64,000 bases of DNA from Kangiella sediminilitoris (GTDB lineage: Bacteria > Pseudomonadota > Gammaproteobacteria > Enterobacterales > Kangiellaceae), in contig NZ_CP012418.1 of assembly GCF_001708405.1 (NCBI RefSeq), forward strand, positions 2,101,001 through 2,165,000, read 5' to 3'. A program made the translations under genes and the position numbers. How positions within the stretch are numbered: position 1 is the stretch's first letter; each line of letters starts with the position of its first letter. Positions 19,463 through 30,692 of this stretch are shown piece after piece. Under the pieces are notes generated by a model that was not told where the DNA came from, searched no databases, and saw only the letters and a list, made by a program, of their open reading frames with translations.

Positions 19463-19819
19463 CTATTTCTTAATCGGTTTGCGAGGACCTTTACGGGTAC
19501 GAGCATTTGTCTTCGTACGTTGACCGCGCAGAGGCAGGTTACGACGATGACGAATTCCTCGGAAACAACCCAAGTCCATCAAACGTTTAATATTCATGTT
19601 GATTTCGCGACGCAAATCACCTTCGACAGTAAATTTGCTCACCTCGTTACGTAGATTCTCAATTTGGTCTTCGCTCAAATCTTTGATCTTTGCAGTAGGT
19701 TCAACCCCTGCATCAGCACAGATTTTCTGTGCACGAGGACGACCGATACCATAGATAGCGGTCAGTGCGACATCAGCATGCTTATGTACCGGAATGTTAA
19801 TACCAGCTATACGAGCCAT
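19463..19819 (-). CDS. rpsM: 30S ribosomal protein S13
   Basis: 118 residues; [19 protein letters not shown] and the C-terminal [20 protein letters not shown] are standard. It sits in the 30S head and forms intersubunit bridges. First gene of the alpha operon; GGAG precedes the ATG. Confidence 0.98.
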   Translation of the reverse strand: MARIAGINIPVHKHADVALTAIYGIGRPRAQKICADAGVEPTAKIKDLSEDQIENLRNEVSKFTVEGDLRREINMNIKRLMDLGCFRGIRHRRNLPLRGQRTKTNARTRKGPRKPIKK

Positions 19820-19906
19820 TTAACAATTTCTCCTAAATTAAATAAGCAGGCGTGAAAGGGCGGCTATTTTAGCCATCCCACGCCTAAAAATCAAACAATT
19901 ATCGAA
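19820..19906 (-). promoter_or_regulatory. alpha operon promoter and structured leader
   Basis: On the minus strand TTGATT (19889-19894), a 17-base spacer and TAAAAT (19866-19871) form a good promoter, followed by a GC-rich discriminator AGCCGCCC. The same stretch forms a long imperfect hairpin, AGGCGTG/CACGCCT with inner GGCT/AGCC. In E. coli an S4-binding pseudoknot controls this operon from the rpsM leader; whether this sequence folds into an equivalent element is inferred. Confidence 0.68.
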
Positions 19907-20020
19907 TTAACCTTGACGCTGTTTATGGCGAGGGTCAACACAGATAACGCGAACACTGCCGTGACGACGAATCACTTTGCAGTTACGGCACATTTTCTTA
20001 ACAGAAGCACGAACTTTCAT
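19907..20020 (-). CDS. rpmJ: 50S ribosomal protein L36
   Basis: 37 residues starting [15 protein letters not shown], with the zinc ligands Cys11, Cys14, Cys27 and His32 all present, so it is the zinc-binding (C+) paralogue. It lies 17 bp after secY and ends the spc operon, as in E. coli. Too short for ordinary gene finding but unmistakable. Confidence 0.96.
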   Translation of the reverse strand: MKVRASVKKMCRNCKVIRRHGSVRVICVDPRHKQRQG

Positions 20021-20037
20021 TTGTTACTCCAACATGC

Positions 20038-21369
20038 TTAGCGACGTACACGACCCGACGGGCCATGCTTTTTAAGATTTGCTTTTTTCAATACCGAGTC
20101 ATATTGCTGCGACATCATATGCGCTTGTACTTGAGCCATGAAGTCCATAGCAACAACTACAATAATCAATAGTGACGTACCACCGAAGTAGAACGGATAT
20201 TCAAATAGCAAAATCAGAAACTCTGGTAACAAACATACTGCAGTCATGTAAAGGGCACCCCAGAACGTCAATCGGGTTGTGACCTTATCTAAATAACTAG
20301 CCGTTTGTTGACCAGGACGAATACCTGGAATAAAGGCGCCTGATTTTTTCAGGTTATCAGCTGTATCACGTGGGTTTTGCGTCAATGCTGTATAAAAGAA
20401 AGCAAAGAATATAATACCCGAGGCGTACAACATCATGTAGACCGGATTACCAGGTTGTAGATTCTGCGCCAAAGTACTTAACCAACTGACTTCTCCAGCG
20501 TTACCGAACCAAGATAACAAAGTACCTGGGAACAATACGATACTGGATGCAAAAATAGCAGGGATTACACCCGCCATATTAAGCTTCATTGGTAGGAAGC
20601 TACTTTGTGCTGCAAAAACCTTATTACCTTGTTGGCGTTTTGCGTAGTTGATCGTGATACGACGTTGAGCCGTTTCAAACCACACTATGAAGTAAATCAC
20701 AGCAAGTGCAAAGACAGCGAACACCAGGATACCCAGAACGTCACGCTGACCATCATAAGCTTGTGAAAATACTTGCTTGATAGCCTGTGGGAAACCAGCA
20801 ACGATACCCACCAAGATAATAATAGAGATACCGTTACCGATACCTCTTTCCGTAATTTGTTCACCCAACCACATCAGGAACATAGTGCCCGTTACCAATG
20901 TAGCTATCGCAACAAAATAGAACGAAAAGTCAGGATTCTCAACCAACCCAGGAACCATGCTCGGTAGCTGAGTCGCCATACCGAAGGCTTGAACTGTAGC
21001 CAGGCCAACCGTTAGATAGCGAGTATACTGGTTGATTTTACGGCGTCCACTTTCGCCTTCCTTCTTGATCTCTTTCAAACGAGGATCGACATAACTCAGG
21101 ATCTGCATGATAATCGACGCCGAAATATACGGCATGATACCTAGTGCTAAAACTGAGGCACGTTCCATCGCACCGCCTGAAAAGACATTGAATAAAGAGA
21201 AAATAGTATCTGAATTCAATATCTGTTGTAGTGCTTCGGCGTTTACACCCGGAACAGGTACAAAAGAACCTAGACGGAAGACTACAATAGCAATGAGCAC
21301 AAACAACAGACGTTGTTTGAGCTCATTCAAACCACCGCTTTTTGCTAATTGCTGTGGTGATAATGCCAT
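20038..21369 (-). CDS. secY: preprotein translocase subunit SecY
   Basis: 443 residues with ten membrane helices. It forms the channel of the Sec translocon with SecE (48163-48534) and SecG. N-terminal [20 protein letters not shown], the plug-region segment [30 protein letters not shown] and the GERGIGNG-like loop [14 protein letters not shown] are characteristic. Its start codon overlaps the rplO stop (TAATG). Confidence 0.98.
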   Translation of the reverse strand: MALSPQQLAKSGGLNELKQRLLFVLIAIVVFRLGSFVPVPGVNAEALQQILNSDTIFSLFNVFSGGAMERASVLALGIMPYISASIIMQILSYVDPRLKEIKKEGESGRRKINQYTRYLTVGLATVQAFGMATQLPSMVPGLVENPDFSFYFVAIATLVTGTMFLMWLGEQITERGIGNGISIIILVGIVAGFPQAIKQVFSQAYDGQRDVLGILVFAVFALAVIYFIVWFETAQRRITINYAKRQQGNKVFAAQSSFLPMKLNMAGVIPAIFASSIVLFPGTLLSWFGNAGEVSWLSTLAQNLQPGNPVYMMLYASGIIFFAFFYTALTQNPRDTADNLKKSGAFIPGIRPGQQTASYLDKVTTRLTFWGALYMTAVCLLPEFLILLFEYPFYFGGTSLLIIVVVAMDFMAQVQAHMMSQQYDSVLKKANLKKHGPSGRVRR

Positions 21370-21806
21370 TATGATTCAACCTTACCGCCAGCTGCTTCGA
21401 TAGCTTTCTGTGCACCTTTAGTCACACGAACACCACCAGAAACAGTTACTGGACGTTCAATTTCACCAGACAAGATCACTTTTGCGTTTTCAATGCTGTT
21501 GCCGATAATGCCAGCTTTTTTCAAGCTCAACATATCTACAACATCACCGTCTACTTTTGAAAGTTCGTTTAAACGAATTTCAGCAGTAACCAAAGCCTTA
21601 CGCGACTTAAAGCCAAACTTTGGTAAACGTTGTTTCAAAGGCATCTGACCACCTTCGAAACCAATCTTATTGAAACCGCCTGAACGTGACTTCTGACCTT
21701 TATGACCGCGACCTGCAGTTTTACCGTCAGTAGAACCGATGCCTCGGCCAACACGTTTACGATCTTTTTTACTACCAGGAGCTGGCATCAATGTATTTAA
21801 ACGCAT
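21369..21806 (-). CDS. rplO: 50S ribosomal protein L15
   Basis: 145 residues from the ATG at 21806 ([20 protein letters not shown]). An upstream in-frame codon would extend it into rpmD, but GGAG seven bases before this ATG settles the start. Glycine- and lysine-rich N-terminal tail penetrates the 50S. Part of the spc operon. Confidence 0.96.
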   Translation of the reverse strand: MRLNTLMPAPGSKKDRKRVGRGIGSTDGKTAGRGHKGQKSRSGGFNKIGFEGGQMPLKQRLPKFGFKSRKALVTAEIRLNELSKVDGDVVDMLSLKKAGIIGNSIENAKVILSGEIERPVTVSGGVRVTKGAQKAIEAAGGKVES

Positions 21807-21810
21807 GATA

Positions 21811-21993
21811 TTACTCCTCAACACTAACCATGTAGTAAACTTTGTTTACCATACCGCGAGTTGAAGGAGTATCTTCAACCTCTACCGTATGACCGATGCG
21901 ACGCAAACCTAGACCGCGCAAACAAGCCTTGTGAGCTTCCAAGCGGCTAATGCTAGAACGCGTCTGCGTTACTTTCATCATTTTCTTTGCCAT
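21811..21993 (-). CDS. rpmD: 50S ribosomal protein L30
   Basis: 60 residues, a single ferredoxin-like domain: [20 protein letters not shown], then [19 protein letters not shown]. Normal length. 4 bp after rpsE. Confidence 0.96.
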   Translation of the reverse strand: MAKKMMKVTQTRSSISRLEAHKACLRGLGLRRIGHTVEVEDTPSTRGMVNKVYYMVSVEE

Positions 21994-21997
21994 CGTC

Positions 21998-22501
21998 TTA
22001 GTCCAAAATCTCTTCTACTGATTTACCACGCTTGGCAGCCATTGATTCTGGCGAAGTCATTTGGGTCAAACCATTAATCGTTGCACGAACGATATTAATT
22101 GGGTTTGTAGAACCAACACTCTTTGCCAAGACGTTTTGGATACCTAGCACCTCAAAAACAGCACGCATCGCACCACCAGCAATGATACCGGTACCTTCTG
22201 ATGCTGGCTGCATGTAAACTTTTGATGCGCCATGACGGGCATTAATTGGATGTTGTAAAGTGTGACCGTCTTTCAACTCAACCTGGATCATGTTACGACG
22301 AGCTTGCTCCATAGCTTTTTGAATTGCTACAGGCACCTCTTTCGATTTACCACGACCGAAGCCCACTTTACCCTTACCGTCGCCGACAACAGTTAAAGCT
22401 GTGAAACCGAAAATACGACCACCCTTAACTACTTTAGCAACGCGGTTTACGTTGACTAACTTTTCAACTAAACCTTCTTGGTTATTCATATCTTTTGCCA
22501 T
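21998..22501 (-). CDS. rpsE: 30S ribosomal protein S5
   Basis: 167 residues. The double-stranded-RNA-binding-like domain has [20 protein letters not shown] with the loop (GGR) where spectinomycin-resistance changes occur in other bacteria; it looks wild type. [17 protein letters not shown] follows. It contacts S4 and S8 and helps decoding fidelity. Confidence 0.97.
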   Translation of the reverse strand: MAKDMNNQEGLVEKLVNVNRVAKVVKGGRIFGFTALTVVGDGKGKVGFGRGKSKEVPVAIQKAMEQARRNMIQVELKDGHTLQHPINARHGASKVYMQPASEGTGIIAGGAMRAVFEVLGIQNVLAKSVGSTNPINIVRATINGLTQMTSPESMAAKRGKSVEEILD

Positions 22502-22511
22502 GCTTCACACC

Positions 22512-22865
22512 TTAGAACTGTAAGCCTTTTTCACGAGCGGCGTCAGCTAATGCTGCCACACGTCCGTGATATTTGAATCCACTGCGGTCGAAAGCTACTT
22601 GCTTTACACCCGCTTCGATAGCGCGCTCAGCAACCAAAGTACCTACCTGCTTAGCAGCGTCGAGGTTACCTGTATACTTAACGTCACCACGAACGGCCTT
22701 TTCCACAGTCGAAGCACTTGCGATTATATTACCGTTCTCACCGCTGATTACTTGAGCGTAAATGTGGCGAGGGGTTCTATTCACAACTAGGCGCGTTACA
22801 CCTAGCTCATGCATTTTTGCGCGACTTTTAGACGCACGACGCAAACGTTGAATTTTCTTTTTCAT
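22512..22865 (-). CDS. rplR: 50S ribosomal protein L18
   Basis: 117 residues, identical in length to E. coli L18. [16 protein letters not shown] and [23 protein letters not shown] are the 5S rRNA-binding family signatures. With L5 it attaches 5S rRNA to the 50S. Confidence 0.97.
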   Translation of the reverse strand: MKKKIQRLRRASKSRAKMHELGVTRLVVNRTPRHIYAQVISGENGNIIASASTVEKAVRGDVKYTGNLDAAKQVGTLVAERAIEAGVKQVAFDRSGFKYHGRVAALADAAREKGLQF

Positions 22866-22877
22866 GACCCTGCCCTA

Positions 22878-23408
22878 CTATTTCTTCTTGGCTTCTTTGC
22901 GAACAATGTATTCGTCTTCATAACGGACACCTTTACCTTTATAAGGTTCAGGTGGACGGTAACCACGAATGTTTGCCGCAACTTGACCGACGATTTGCTT
23001 GCTCGGACCCTTAACGATTAGATCCGTTTGCGAAGGAGCTTCGATAGTAACGCCTTCTGGGATCTCAAATTCGATTGGGTGAGAAAAGCCCAGGGTTAGG
23101 TTCAATTTCTTACCTTGAACCTGTGCACGATAACCAACACCGATAAGTTTTAGTTTCTTTTCAAAACCTTCAGTAACACCAGTTACCATGTTGTTGACCA
23201 ATGCACGGTATGTACCCGCCATTGCCCAGTTTTTAGCATCGTCTTTAGGCGCGAAGTTTACTTCGCCGTCTTCAACTTTAACTTCTACATCGTTATGTAG
23301 TTGTTCTTCAAGCTGACCTTTAGAACCTTTAACACTGATCACGCCATCTTTGATGTTGATTTCAACACCTGAAGGGATAGATACAGTGGCTTTTGCTACA
23401 CGTGACAT
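22878..23408 (-). CDS. rplF: 50S ribosomal protein L6
   Basis: 176 residues with two related alpha/beta domains; SRVAKATVSIPSGVEINI at the start and PEPYKGKGVRYEDEYIVRKE at the end are typical. It lies near the sarcin-ricin loop and factor-binding site. Confidence 0.97.
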   Translation of the reverse strand: MSRVAKATVSIPSGVEINIKDGVISVKGSKGQLEEQLHNDVEVKVEDGEVNFAPKDDAKNWAMAGTYRALVNNMVTGVTEGFEKKLKLIGVGYRAQVQGKKLNLTLGFSHPIEFEIPEGVTIEAPSQTDLIVKGPSKQIVGQVAANIRGYRPPEPYKGKGVRYEDEYIVRKEAKKK

Positions 23409-23421
23409 CTTTACTCTCCCC

Positions 23422-23814
23422 TTACGCTACAGTGCAGATGATCTCACCGCCGTGTCCTGCTTTACGCGCAGCACGGTCAGTCATCACACCTTGAGACGTT
23501 GAAACGACAGCAATACCAAGACCGCCGATAACTTTTGGAAGTTCATCAACTTTCTTGTATATACGTAGGCCTGGACGGCTTACACGCTTCAATTCGTCAA
23601 TTACAGGACGACCTTGGTAGTATCTCAACTCAACAGTCATAGTTGGGATAGCACCTTCTTCTACGCTGTAACCATTGATGAAACCTTCGTTTACCAATAC
23701 TTCAGCGATCGCTTTTTTAATTTTTGACGCAGGTATTTCGACAGTCTTCTTCGCAGCAGTCTGGCCGTTACGAATACGAGTCAACATATCTGCTATAGGA
23801 TCTTGCATACTCAT
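23422..23814 (-). CDS. rpsH: 30S ribosomal protein S8
   Basis: 130 residues; [14 protein letters not shown] at the N-terminus and [26 protein letters not shown] at the C-terminus. In E. coli S8 also represses the spc operon by binding near the rplE start; the corresponding mRNA site here could not be verified by eye. Confidence 0.97.
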   Translation of the reverse strand: MSMQDPIADMLTRIRNGQTAAKKTVEIPASKIKKAIAEVLVNEGFINGYSVEEGAIPTMTVELRYYQGRPVIDELKRVSRPGLRIYKKVDELPKVIGGLGIAVVSTSQGVMTDRAARKAGHGGEIICTVA

Positions 23815-23832
23815 GTGTGATTCTCCAACAGC

Positions 23833-24138
23833 TTACCAGCTAGCTTTTACCAGACCAGGAACGTCACCTTTCATTGCATGCTGACGTAATTTGTTACGAC
23901 ACATACCGAACTTACGAAGGTAACCGTGTGGACGACCAGTTACGCGACAACGGTTACGTTGACGAACTGGATTCGCGTTACGTGGAAGCTTTTGCAGTTT
24001 CACCTGAGCTTCCCAAACGTCTTCTTCTGAAGAGTTAGGGTTCTTGATGATTGCTTTTAGCTCTGCGCGTTTTGCAGCGTACTTTTCTACAGTCTTTGCA
24101 CGCTTCAATTCACGCTCGATCATTGATTTTTTAGCCAT
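23833..24138 (-). CDS. rpsN: 30S ribosomal protein S14 (zinc-independent form)
   Basis: 101 residues, the long form without the CxxC-CxxC ribbon. [25 protein letters not shown] is the conserved C-terminal half. It assembles late in the 30S head. Confidence 0.97.
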   Translation of the reverse strand: MAKKSMIERELKRAKTVEKYAAKRAELKAIIKNPNSSEEDVWEAQVKLQKLPRNANPVRQRNRCRVTGRPHGYLRKFGMCRNKLRQHAMKGDVPGLVKASW

Positions 24139-24148
24139 AGCGTGCCTC

Positions 24149-24688
24149 TTATGATTTCAATGGGAAGTTAAACGCGTCTAATAGTGCGCGACCTTCCTCA
24201 TTGCTGTTTGCCGTAGTGGTGATTGTAATGTCCATACCACGAACCTTATCGACCTTGTCATAATCAATTTCTGGGAAAATGATTTGCTCTTTGATACCTA
24301 CTGAGTAGTTACCACGGCCGTCAAAAGATTTAGGGTTCAAACCACGGAAGTCACGAATACGTGGAACCGCGATTGAGATAAATCTTTCTAAGAATTCCCA
24401 CATACGCTCGCCACGAAGAGTCACTTTACAGCCAATTGGGTAGCCATCACGAATTTTAAAGCCCGCAACTGATTTGCGTGCTTTAGTGATGATAGGCTTT
24501 TGGCCTGAGATAGCAGTCATATCACTTACTGCGTGCTCAAGGATCTTCTTGTCCGCAAGAGCTTCACCCAGACCCATGTTCAATGTGATCTTGGTAATGC
24601 GTGGGACTTGCATAACTGATTTGTACTCAAACTTCTCTTGAAGCTGCTGTACAACAGTATCTTTGTAAAAGTTGTGCAGTTTCGCCAT
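24149..24688 (-). CDS. rplE: 50S ribosomal protein L5
   Basis: 179 residues from [10 protein letters not shown], the same length as in E. coli. A second ATG immediately upstream would add one methionine; AGGT lies 5 or 8 bases away depending on the choice. It binds 5S rRNA and the P-site t[13 protein letters not shown] and [16 protein letters not shown] are family motifs. Confidence 0.96.
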   Translation of the reverse strand: MAKLHNFYKDTVVQQLQEKFEYKSVMQVPRITKITLNMGLGEALADKKILEHAVSDMTAISGQKPIITKARKSVAGFKIRDGYPIGCKVTLRGERMWEFLERFISIAVPRIRDFRGLNPKSFDGRGNYSVGIKEQIIFPEIDYDKVDKVRGMDITITTTANSNEEGRALLDAFNFPLKS

Positions 24689-24712
24689 CATTTATTACCT
24701 AAATGTTAACAG

Positions 24713-25030
24713 TTAAATCGCTTCGCCAGTTTTCTTGAAGAAGCGTGTTTTCTTACCGTCTTCAACCTTAAAGCCAACACGATCAGCTTTACCTGTTGAA
24801 GGGTTGTAAATAGCTACATTAGAAGCTTCAAACGCAGCCTCTTTCTCGACAATTCCACCTTCGTTGATAGAACCATCTGGATTTTGGCTTGGCTTTGTGT
24901 GCTTCTTGATGATATTGACGCCACTCACAATCACGCGACCATCAGCAAGAACGCGGTCAACATTACCACGTTTGCCTTTGTCTTTTCCCGCGATTACGAT
25001 GACTTCGTCGCCGCTTTTAATCTTTTGCAT
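24713..25030 (-). CDS. rplX: 50S ribosomal protein L24
   Basis: 105 residues; the KOW motif [19 protein letters not shown] (about residues 6-24) initiates 50S assembly by binding the 23S 5' end. 14 bp after rplN. Confidence 0.97.
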   Translation of the reverse strand: MQKIKSGDEVIVIAGKDKGKRGNVDRVLADGRVIVSGVNIIKKHTKPSQNPDGSINEGGIVEKEAAFEASNVAIYNPSTGKADRVGFKVEDGKKTRFFKKTGEAI

Positions 25031-25044
25031 GATTCTCGTCTCTC

Positions 25045-25413
25045 TTAAAGTACTTCTGGTGCCAAAGACACGATCTTCATGAACTTGTCACCACGTAGTT
25101 CACGTGTAACAGGCCCAAAGATACGAGTACCAATCGGCTGTAGGTTGTTATTCAAAATAACAGCTGCGTTACCGTCAAACTTGATCAGAGATCCGTCTGG
25201 ACGACGAACACCTTTACGAGTACGAACTACAACTGCGTTTAGAACGTCACCTTTTTTAACCTTACCGCGTGGGATCGCTTCTTTTACGCTCACTTTGATG
25301 ATGTCACCAATGTTAGCGTAACGACGATGCGAACCACCCAGTACCTTAATACACATTACACGACGAGCACCTGAATTATCGGCTACGTCTAGTACTGATT
25401 GCATCTGGATCAT
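25045..25413 (-). CDS. rplN: 50S ribosomal protein L14
   Basis: 122 residues (123 in E. coli); [21 protein letters not shown] is diagnostic. First gene of the spc operon, behind a 110 bp gap that contains a promoter. It contacts L19 and 16S helix 44. Confidence 0.97.
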   Translation of the reverse strand: MIQMQSVLDVADNSGARRVMCIKVLGGSHRRYANIGDIIKVSVKEAIPRGKVKKGDVLNAVVVRTRKGVRRPDGSLIKFDGNAAVILNNNLQPIGTRIFGPVTRELRGDKFMKIVSLAPEVL

Positions 25414-25450
25414 GGTTTTCTCCGCTTAATCCCGCGCTAAAAGGCGCAGG

Positions 25451-25479
25451 AGTATACCATTAAATTACTAAAAATCCTA
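25451..25479 (-). promoter_or_regulatory. candidate spc operon promoter
   Basis: On the minus strand TATACT (25451-25456) follows a 17-base spacer and TAGGAT, a poor -35 box (25474-25479). The discriminator CCTGCGCC is GC-rich. Its position between rpsQ and rplN is where E. coli has its spc promoter. Confidence 0.58.
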
Positions 25480-25523
25480 ACCCCGAGGCGAAATTAATCA
25501 CTTCAGGGTTAACTATGGTTCAA

Positions 25524-25781
25524 TTAGCTAGCGCTCTCAACTATCTCAACCAGCTTAAAAGACTTGGTTTTTGATAGTGGACGACACTCAGCAATTCTCA
25601 CCACATCACCCAATTTGCACTCGTTAGCTTCGTCATGAGCGTGAACTTTTGTCGAACGCTTAATGAACTTACCGTATAAAGGGTGTTTCACATAACGCTC
25701 AACTAGTACAGTGATGGATTTATCCATTTTGTCGCTGACGACTTTGCCCTGTAATGTGCGTTGAATTGTTTCAGTGCTCAT
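25524..25781 (-). CDS. rpsQ: 30S ribosomal protein S17
   Basis: 85 residues, OB fold; [33 protein letters not shown] is the family signature (residues about 6-38). Primary 16S-binding protein, last gene of the S10 operon. Its ATG overlaps the rpmC stop (TAATG). Confidence 0.97.
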   Translation of the reverse strand: MSTETIQRTLQGKVVSDKMDKSITVLVERYVKHPLYGKFIKRSTKVHAHDEANECKLGDVVRIAECRPLSKTKSFKLVEIVESAS

Positions 25782-25972
25782 TATGAACCTGCCTTTTGGT
25801 TGATAATGGTTTTAACACGGGCGATGTCGCGACGTACTTCACGCAACTTGTGTGTTTCAGTCACTTGGCCCGTAGCCTTTTCCATACGTAACTTGAATTG
25901 ATCTTGCAAAAGCTCATTCAAAGTTACGTTGAGCTCTTCAACGCTCTTATCTTTCAATTCTGTCGCTTTCAT
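25781..25972 (-). CDS. rpmC: 50S ribosomal protein L29
   Basis: 63 residues, two antiparallel helices; [20 protein letters not shown] and [12 protein letters not shown] are standard. It lies at the exit tunnel near L23, part of the platform used by trigger factor and SRP. Overlaps the rplP stop by one base. Confidence 0.97.
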   Translation of the reverse strand: MKATELKDKSVEELNVTLNELLQDQFKLRMEKATGQVTETHKLREVRRDIARVKTIINQKAGS

Positions 25973-26379
25973 TAGATCACCGTCCGCTTAACAAAGGTTG
26001 TTTTGAAAGGAAGCTTAGCCGCTGCTAGCGTAAACGCTTCTCGTGCTAGCTCTTCAGAAACACCTTCCACTTCATATAACATGCGACCTGGCTGAATCTG
26101 AGCAACCCAATATTCAACACTACCTTTACCTTTACCCATACGAACTTCTAAAGGCTTTTTAGTGATTGGCTTGTCAGGGAATACACGAATGTACACTTTA
26201 CCAGCACGCTTCATGTGACGAGTCATAGCACGACGAGCCGCCTCAATTTGGCGAGCAGTCATACGACCACGACCCACAGCTTTCAAACCGTATTCACCAA
26301 AGCTAACGTTATGAGCTTTCGAACCACGGTTACGTAATTTATGCTGCTTACGATATTTCGTTCTTTTTGGCAATAACAT
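25972..26379 (-). CDS. rplP: 50S ribosomal protein L16
   Basis: 135 residues; [19 protein letters not shown] and the [21 protein letters not shown] helix. It contacts the A-site tRNA elbow and is needed for peptidyl transferase assembly. 11 bp after rpsC. Confidence 0.98.
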   Translation of the reverse strand: MLLPKRTKYRKQHKLRNRGSKAHNVSFGEYGLKAVGRGRMTARQIEAARRAMTRHMKRAGKVYIRVFPDKPITKKPLEVRMGKGKGSVEYWVAQIQPGRMLYEVEGVSEELAREAFTLAAAKLPFKTTFVKRTVI

Positions 26380-26390
26380 AATACTTACCC

Positions 26391-27092
26391 CTATTTTTTC
26401 GCTTTAGGAGCAGGTTTTCTGCGGCGAGGTTTCTTCTCTTCTTTAGGCTCTTCAATTTCTTGACCCGGAAGAACTTCACCTTTGAAAATCCATACTTTAA
26501 TGCCGATGATACCGTAAGTAGTATTCGCTTCAGATGTAGCATAATCGATGTTCGCACGAAGCGTATGCAAAGGTACACGACCTTCACGGTACCACTCAGT
26601 ACGAGCAATCTCAGCACCACCTAAACGACCACTTACTTCAATCTTGATACCTTCTGCACCAAGACGCATCGCGTTTTGAACGGCACGCTTCATTGCACGA
26701 CGGAACATCACACGACGCTCCAGCTGCTGTGCAACGTTATCAGCGACCAACTGACCATCAAGCTCTGGCTTACGCACTTGCTCAACAGACACCTGAGCTG
26801 TAACACCAGCCATGTTGGCAATCTTGCCACGCAATTTTTCGATATCTTCACCTTTCTTACCGATAACGATACCAGGACGCGCTGTGTGAATAGTCACACG
26901 GATCGCTTTCGCTGGACGCTCGATTTCTACGCGAGATACTGAAGCGTGTTTCAATTCTTTTAACAACCAGTTACGGATGTTGATATCACTTTCCAAGTTA
27001 TCCGCAAAATCGCCGCGCTCAGCATACCAAGTTGCAGTATGCTTTTTTACGATACCTAAGCGGATACCGGTAGGATGAACTTTTTGACCCAT
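26391..27092 (-). CDS. rpsC: 30S ribosomal protein S3
   Basis: 233 residues. [20 protein letters not shown] starts the protein; the KH domain has [20 protein letters not shown], and [32 protein letters not shown] is the C-terminal domain. It forms the mRNA entry site and helicase with S4 and S5. A lysine/proline-rich tail ends the protein. Confidence 0.98.
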   Translation of the reverse strand: MGQKVHPTGIRLGIVKKHTATWYAERGDFADNLESDINIRNWLLKELKHASVSRVEIERPAKAIRVTIHTARPGIVIGKKGEDIEKLRGKIANMAGVTAQVSVEQVRKPELDGQLVADNVAQQLERRVMFRRAMKRAVQNAMRLGAEGIKIEVSGRLGGAEIARTEWYREGRVPLHTLRANIDYATSEANTTYGIIGIKVWIFKGEVLPGQEIEEPKEEKKPRRRKPAPKAKK

Positions 27093-27101
27093 TACCTTCT
27101 C

Positions 27102-27434
27102 CTAGTTATCCGATACTTTAACGGTGACGTGGCTATTACGCTTTAAGATGCGGTCGCCACGACCTTTCGCGCGCGGACGCATACGCTTTGCTGTCGCCGC
27201 TTCATCAACGAAGATAGTTGAAACTTTCAACTCGTCGATATCAGCACCTTCATTATGCTCAGCATTTGCAATCGCAGACTCAAGAACTTTCTTGATAATA
27301 CGAGCCGCTTTCTTTGGGCTGAATTCAAGAGTGTTCAACGCTTTTTCTACTGGTAAGCCACGAATTTGATCGGCGACAAGACGCATCTTCTGTGCCGAGA
27401 TGGTGGCATTACGCAATTTAGCTGCTACTTCCAT
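27102..27434 (-). CDS. rplV: 50S ribosomal protein L22
   Basis: 110 residues, the same as E. coli. The beta-hairpin [21 protein letters not shown] reaches into the exit tunnel where macrolide-resistance changes occur; it looks intact. 16 bp after rpsS. Confidence 0.97.
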   Translation of the reverse strand: MEVAAKLRNATISAQKMRLVADQIRGLPVEKALNTLEFSPKKAARIIKKVLESAIANAEHNEGADIDELKVSTIFVDEAATAKRMRPRAKGRGDRILKRNSHVTVKVSDN

Positions 27435-27449
27435 CTTTCACTCCTCGCC

Positions 27450-27728
27450 TTATCGTTTCTTGGCTTTCTTATCAACATCGTGACCATGATAGGTACGAGT
27501 TAATACAAACTCACCTAACTTGTGGCCAACCATGTCTTCAGAAACAAAGACAGGTACGTGTTGACGACCATTGTGAACGGCAATCGTCAGACCAACCATT
27601 TCTGGAAAAACGGTTGAACGACGAGACCATGTTTTAATTGGTTTCTTAGAACCAGAGGCCGCAGCTTCTTCAACCTTCTTTAATAAGTGAAGGTCAATGA
27701 ATGGGCCTTTCTTTAACGAACGTGCCAC
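27450..27728 (-). CDS. rpsS: 30S ribosomal protein S19
   Basis: 92 residues, normal. [20 protein letters not shown] and [24 protein letters not shown] are diagnostic. It pairs with S13 in the 30S head. Confidence 0.98.
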   Translation of the reverse strand: MARSLKKGPFIDLHLLKKVEEAAASGSKKPIKTWSRRSTVFPEMVGLTIAVHNGRQHVPVFVSEDMVGHKLGEFVLTRTYHGHDVDKKAKKR

Positions 27729-27739
27729 TGTGCTATCCT

Positions 27740-28567
27740 CTATCGTTTATTACGGCGACGGACAATTAGCTTGTCTGTGCGCTTGTTGCTACGAGTTTTC
27801 TTACCTTTAGTAGGCGTACCCCATGGAGACACAGGATGACGACCACCAGAGGTACGTCCTTCACCACCACCATGTGGGTGGTCAACTGGGTTCATAGCGA
27901 CACCACGAACCGTTGGGCGAACACCACGCCAACGTTTGGCACCAGCTTTACCCAAACTACGTAGCATGTGCTCTGAATTACCTACCTGACCAATAGTAGC
28001 GCGACCTTCAGACAACACTTTACGTGTTTCACCTGAACGCAGACGCAAGGTCACATAGCTGCCTTCACGTGCAACGATCTGAGCATAAGCACCAGCACTA
28101 CGAGCCATTTGCGCACCCTTGCCTGGCTTAAGTTCAATGTTATGAACTGTTGTACCAACAGGGATGTTACGCATTGGTAACGCGTTACCGACACGAATCG
28201 GAGCACGCTCACCAGAAACGATAGTATCACCAGCTTTTATGTTACGAGGAGCAATGATGTAACGACGCTCACCGTCTGCATAGCAGATTAGTGCGATGTG
28301 TGCACTACGGTTTGGATCGTACTCAAGGCGCTCAACCTTACCAGCGATATTATCTTTGTTACGCTTAAAGTCGATAACACGGTAATGTTGCTTATGACCA
28401 CCACCGATGTGACGAGTCGTGATACGACCGTCATTGTTACGACCACCTGATTTTGATTTCTTCTCTAATAAAGCCGCATGAGGTTTACCCTTATGCAGGT
28501 CAGAATTCACCACTTTAACGACAAAGCGGCGTCCTGGAGAAGTTGGTTTAGCTTTTTCAATTGCCAT
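27740..28567 (-). CDS. rplB: 50S ribosomal protein L2
   Basis: 275 residues. The C-terminal [31 protein letters not shown] contains the histidine long linked to peptidyl transferase activity. Core 23S-binding protein. 14 bp after rplW. Confidence 0.98.
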   Translation of the reverse strand: MAIEKAKPTSPGRRFVVKVVNSDLHKGKPHAALLEKKSKSGGRNNDGRITTRHIGGGHKQHYRVIDFKRNKDNIAGKVERLEYDPNRSAHIALICYADGERRYIIAPRNIKAGDTIVSGERAPIRVGNALPMRNIPVGTTVHNIELKPGKGAQMARSAGAYAQIVAREGSYVTLRLRSGETRKVLSEGRATIGQVGNSEHMLRSLGKAGAKRWRGVRPTVRGVAMNPVDHPHGGGEGRTSGGRHPVSPWGTPTKGKKTRSNKRTDKLIVRRRNKR

Positions 28568-28581
28568 TACTAATCTCCTTG

Positions 28582-28878
28582 TTACTCGCCGCCTACGAAG
28601 TCAAGGTCTTGACCAGGCTTCAATGAGACGTAAGCTTTTTTCCAGTTAGGACGACGGCCTTCTTGTAGACCAAAACGCTTACGTTTACCTTTCATGTTCA
28701 AAGTACGAACGCTTTCAACTTCAACTTCGAACAAAGTCTCTACAGCTTTCTTGATTTCACGCTTGTTAGCGTCTTTAGCTACTTTGAAAACGAATTGGTT
28801 GTCGTTTTCAGCCAAAATCGTCGCTTTTTCAGAAACGTGAGGCGCTAGAAGAACTTTTAAGATTCTCTCTTGGTTCAT
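28582..28878 (-). CDS. rplW: 50S ribosomal protein L23
   Basis: 98 residues; [20 protein letters not shown] and [19 protein letters not shown]. It surrounds the exit tunnel and docks trigger factor and SRP. Its start overlaps the rplD stop by four bases (ATGA), implying translational coupling. Confidence 0.97.
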   Translation of the reverse strand: MNQERILKVLLAPHVSEKATILAENDNQFVFKVAKDANKREIKKAVETLFEVEVESVRTLNMKGKRKRFGLQEGRRPNWKKAYVSLKPGQDLDFVGGE

Positions 28879-29477
28879 CCCAACATCTCCTCTACTTTCT
28901 TAACAGCCGCGACAGTCATCACAACCTTGTCAAAACCAATTAGGCTAACAGGGTCTAATGCTTGAACGTCACGAACGTCAACTTTATGTAAGTTGCGAGA
29001 CGCCAAGAATAGGTTTTCGTCAACTTCATCAGTAACGATTAACGCTTCTTTAGCATCAAGCTCTTTCAATTTGCCAACCAGCTCTTTTGTTTTTGGAGCT
29101 GAAACTGCAAATTCTTCTACTACAATCAAGCGCTCTTGACGAACCAATTCACTAAGAATGCTTTGGATCGCACCGCGGTACATTTTGCGGTTTACTTTTT
29201 GAGTGTAGTCTTGTGGTTGCGCAGCGAAAGTTACACCACCTTTGCGCCATAATGGGCTACGGATAGTACCAGCACGGGCACGACCTGTACCTTTTTGACG
29301 CCATGGTTTTTTACCACCACCGCTTACAGCGCTACGGTTCTTCTGTGCACGAGTTCCGGCACGAGCAGCTGCCATGTAAGCAACTACTACTTGGTGAACT
29401 AATGACTCGTTAAATTCACGGCCAAAAGCTACTTCAGAAACCTTTATTGCGCCGCCAGATGTCAAACTAAGTTCCAT
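28875..29477 (-). CDS. rplD: 50S ribosomal protein L4
   Basis: 200 residues (201 in E. coli) from the ATG at 29477, which has AGGAG six bases upstream; an in-frame TTG two codons further up is not needed. The long loop with [23 protein letters not shown] reaches the exit tunnel. In E. coli L4 also represses the S10 operon by acting on its leader; a suitable hairpin is present at 30524-30561. Confidence 0.96.
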   Translation of the reverse strand: MELSLTSGGAIKVSEVAFGREFNESLVHQVVVAYMAAARAGTRAQKNRSAVSGGGKKPWRQKGTGRARAGTIRSPLWRKGGVTFAAQPQDYTQKVNRKMYRGAIQSILSELVRQERLIVVEEFAVSAPKTKELVGKLKELDAKEALIVTDEVDENLFLASRNLHKVDVRDVQALDPVSLIGFDKVVMTVAAVKKVEEMLG

Positions 29478-29494
29478 AGTCAACTCCTCTTGGC

Positions 29495-30127
29495 CTAGGC
29501 TTTCTCAGCAGGATGTACGATTACATCACCGCCAGTAGCGCCTGGGACGGCACCTTTGATTAACAACAAATTGCGCTCAGCATCAACACGTACAACTTCT
29601 AAAGTTTGTACTGTTACGCGCTCAGCACCCATGTGGCCTGACATTTTCTTGCCTTTAAATACACGACCTGGTGTTTGGTTTTGACCAATTGAACCAGGAG
29701 CACGGTGTGCTAATGAGTTACCGTGTGTACTATCTTGACCACGGAAGTTCCAACGTTTGATCGCGCCAGCGTAACCTTTACCTTTAGAGGTACCAGTTAC
29801 GTCAACTTTTTGACCTTCTTCGAAAACTTCAACTTTGACTTCACCGCCAACTTCGAAACCTTCCAAAGAGTCCACACGGAACTCCCACAAACCGCGACCA
29901 GCTTCAACGTTAGCTTTTTTAAAGTGACCAGCTTCTGCTTTACTGATACGGTTTGCCTTACGGCTTCCTGTAGTGACTTGAACCGCTTCATAACCGTCAA
30001 CATCAGCTGTCTTAAGCTGAGTGATGCGATTTGGGTCGGCTTCTACTACGGTAACCGGGATAGACACGCCGTCTTCAGTGAAGACACGAGTCATACCTCG
30101 TTTTATACCTACTATTCCGATAGCCAT
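29495..30127 (-). CDS. rplC: 50S ribosomal protein L3
   Basis: 210 residues; the N-terminus [18 protein letters not shown] and the central loop [33 protein letters not shown] include the glutamine that is methylated by PrmB in E. coli. It starts 23S folding together with L24. Confidence 0.98.
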   Translation of the reverse strand: MAIGIVGIKRGMTRVFTEDGVSIPVTVVEADPNRITQLKTADVDGYEAVQVTTGSRKANRISKAEAGHFKKANVEAGRGLWEFRVDSLEGFEVGGEVKVEVFEEGQKVDVTGTSKGKGYAGAIKRWNFRGQDSTHGNSLAHRAPGSIGQNQTPGRVFKGKKMSGHMGAERVTVQTLEVVRVDAERNLLLIKGAVPGATGGDVIVHPAEKA

Positions 30128-30176
30128 GTTTTAAACCTCAACCGAAATGGTTATAACCTTGCTACTGATGTCTGCC

Positions 30177-30488
30177 TTAAGACAGGCTAATTTGAACATC
30201 AACACCAGCTGCCAAATCCAACTTCATCAAAGCGTCAACAGTTTTTTCTGTTGGCTCGATGATGTCCACTAAACGCTTGTGCGTACGAATTTCATACTGA
30301 TCACGCGCATCTTTGTTGACGTGTGGTGACGTCAAGATGGTGTAACGCTCTTTACGTGTTGGTAAAGGGATAGGACCTTTTACCTGAGCACCAGTACGCT
30401 TAGCGGTGTTTACGATCTCTGAAGTCGATAAGTCAATCAACTTGTGATCAAACGCTTTCAATCTGATTCGAATACGTTGCTTTGCCAT
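30177..30488 (-). CDS. rpsJ: 30S ribosomal protein S10 / NusE
   Basis: 103 residues from [19 protein letters not shown], the universal length; GGAG nine bases upstream of this ATG decides the start over an earlier in-frame codon. It works in the 30S head and, as NusE, pairs with NusB (7689-8117) in antitermination. First gene of the S10 operon. Confidence 0.97.
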   Translation of the reverse strand: MAKQRIRIRLKAFDHKLIDLSTSEIVNTAKRTGAQVKGPIPLPTRKERYTILTSPHVNKDARDQYEIRTHKRLVDIIEPTEKTVDALMKLDLAAGVDVQISLS

Positions 30489-30523
30489 TGCAAAGAACTC
30501 CACTATATTAATTAAAAGAACAT

Positions 30524-30561
30524 AAAAAACCGCTCCACCCTACTACTAACGAGGGGTGCGG
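30524..30561 (-). terminator. S10-leader attenuator hairpin
   Basis: On the minus strand CCGC-x-CC...GG-x-GCGG (30530-30561, about ten pairs with two mismatches) is followed by six T, about 40 bases before the rpsJ start. Position and shape correspond to the L4-controlled attenuator of the E. coli S10 leader. L4 dependence is inferred by analogy. Confidence 0.68.
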
Positions 30562-30692
30562 TTACCAAACTTGTTTCAGACTCAAATCGAGCCTGTTGTT
30601 AGCAAAATCAATAACTTACTTTACACAAAAGTCTGAAATTGCTTCGCAAGAACAACCCTAATTGTGGCCGTTACGCCTACAAAGGGACGCGA

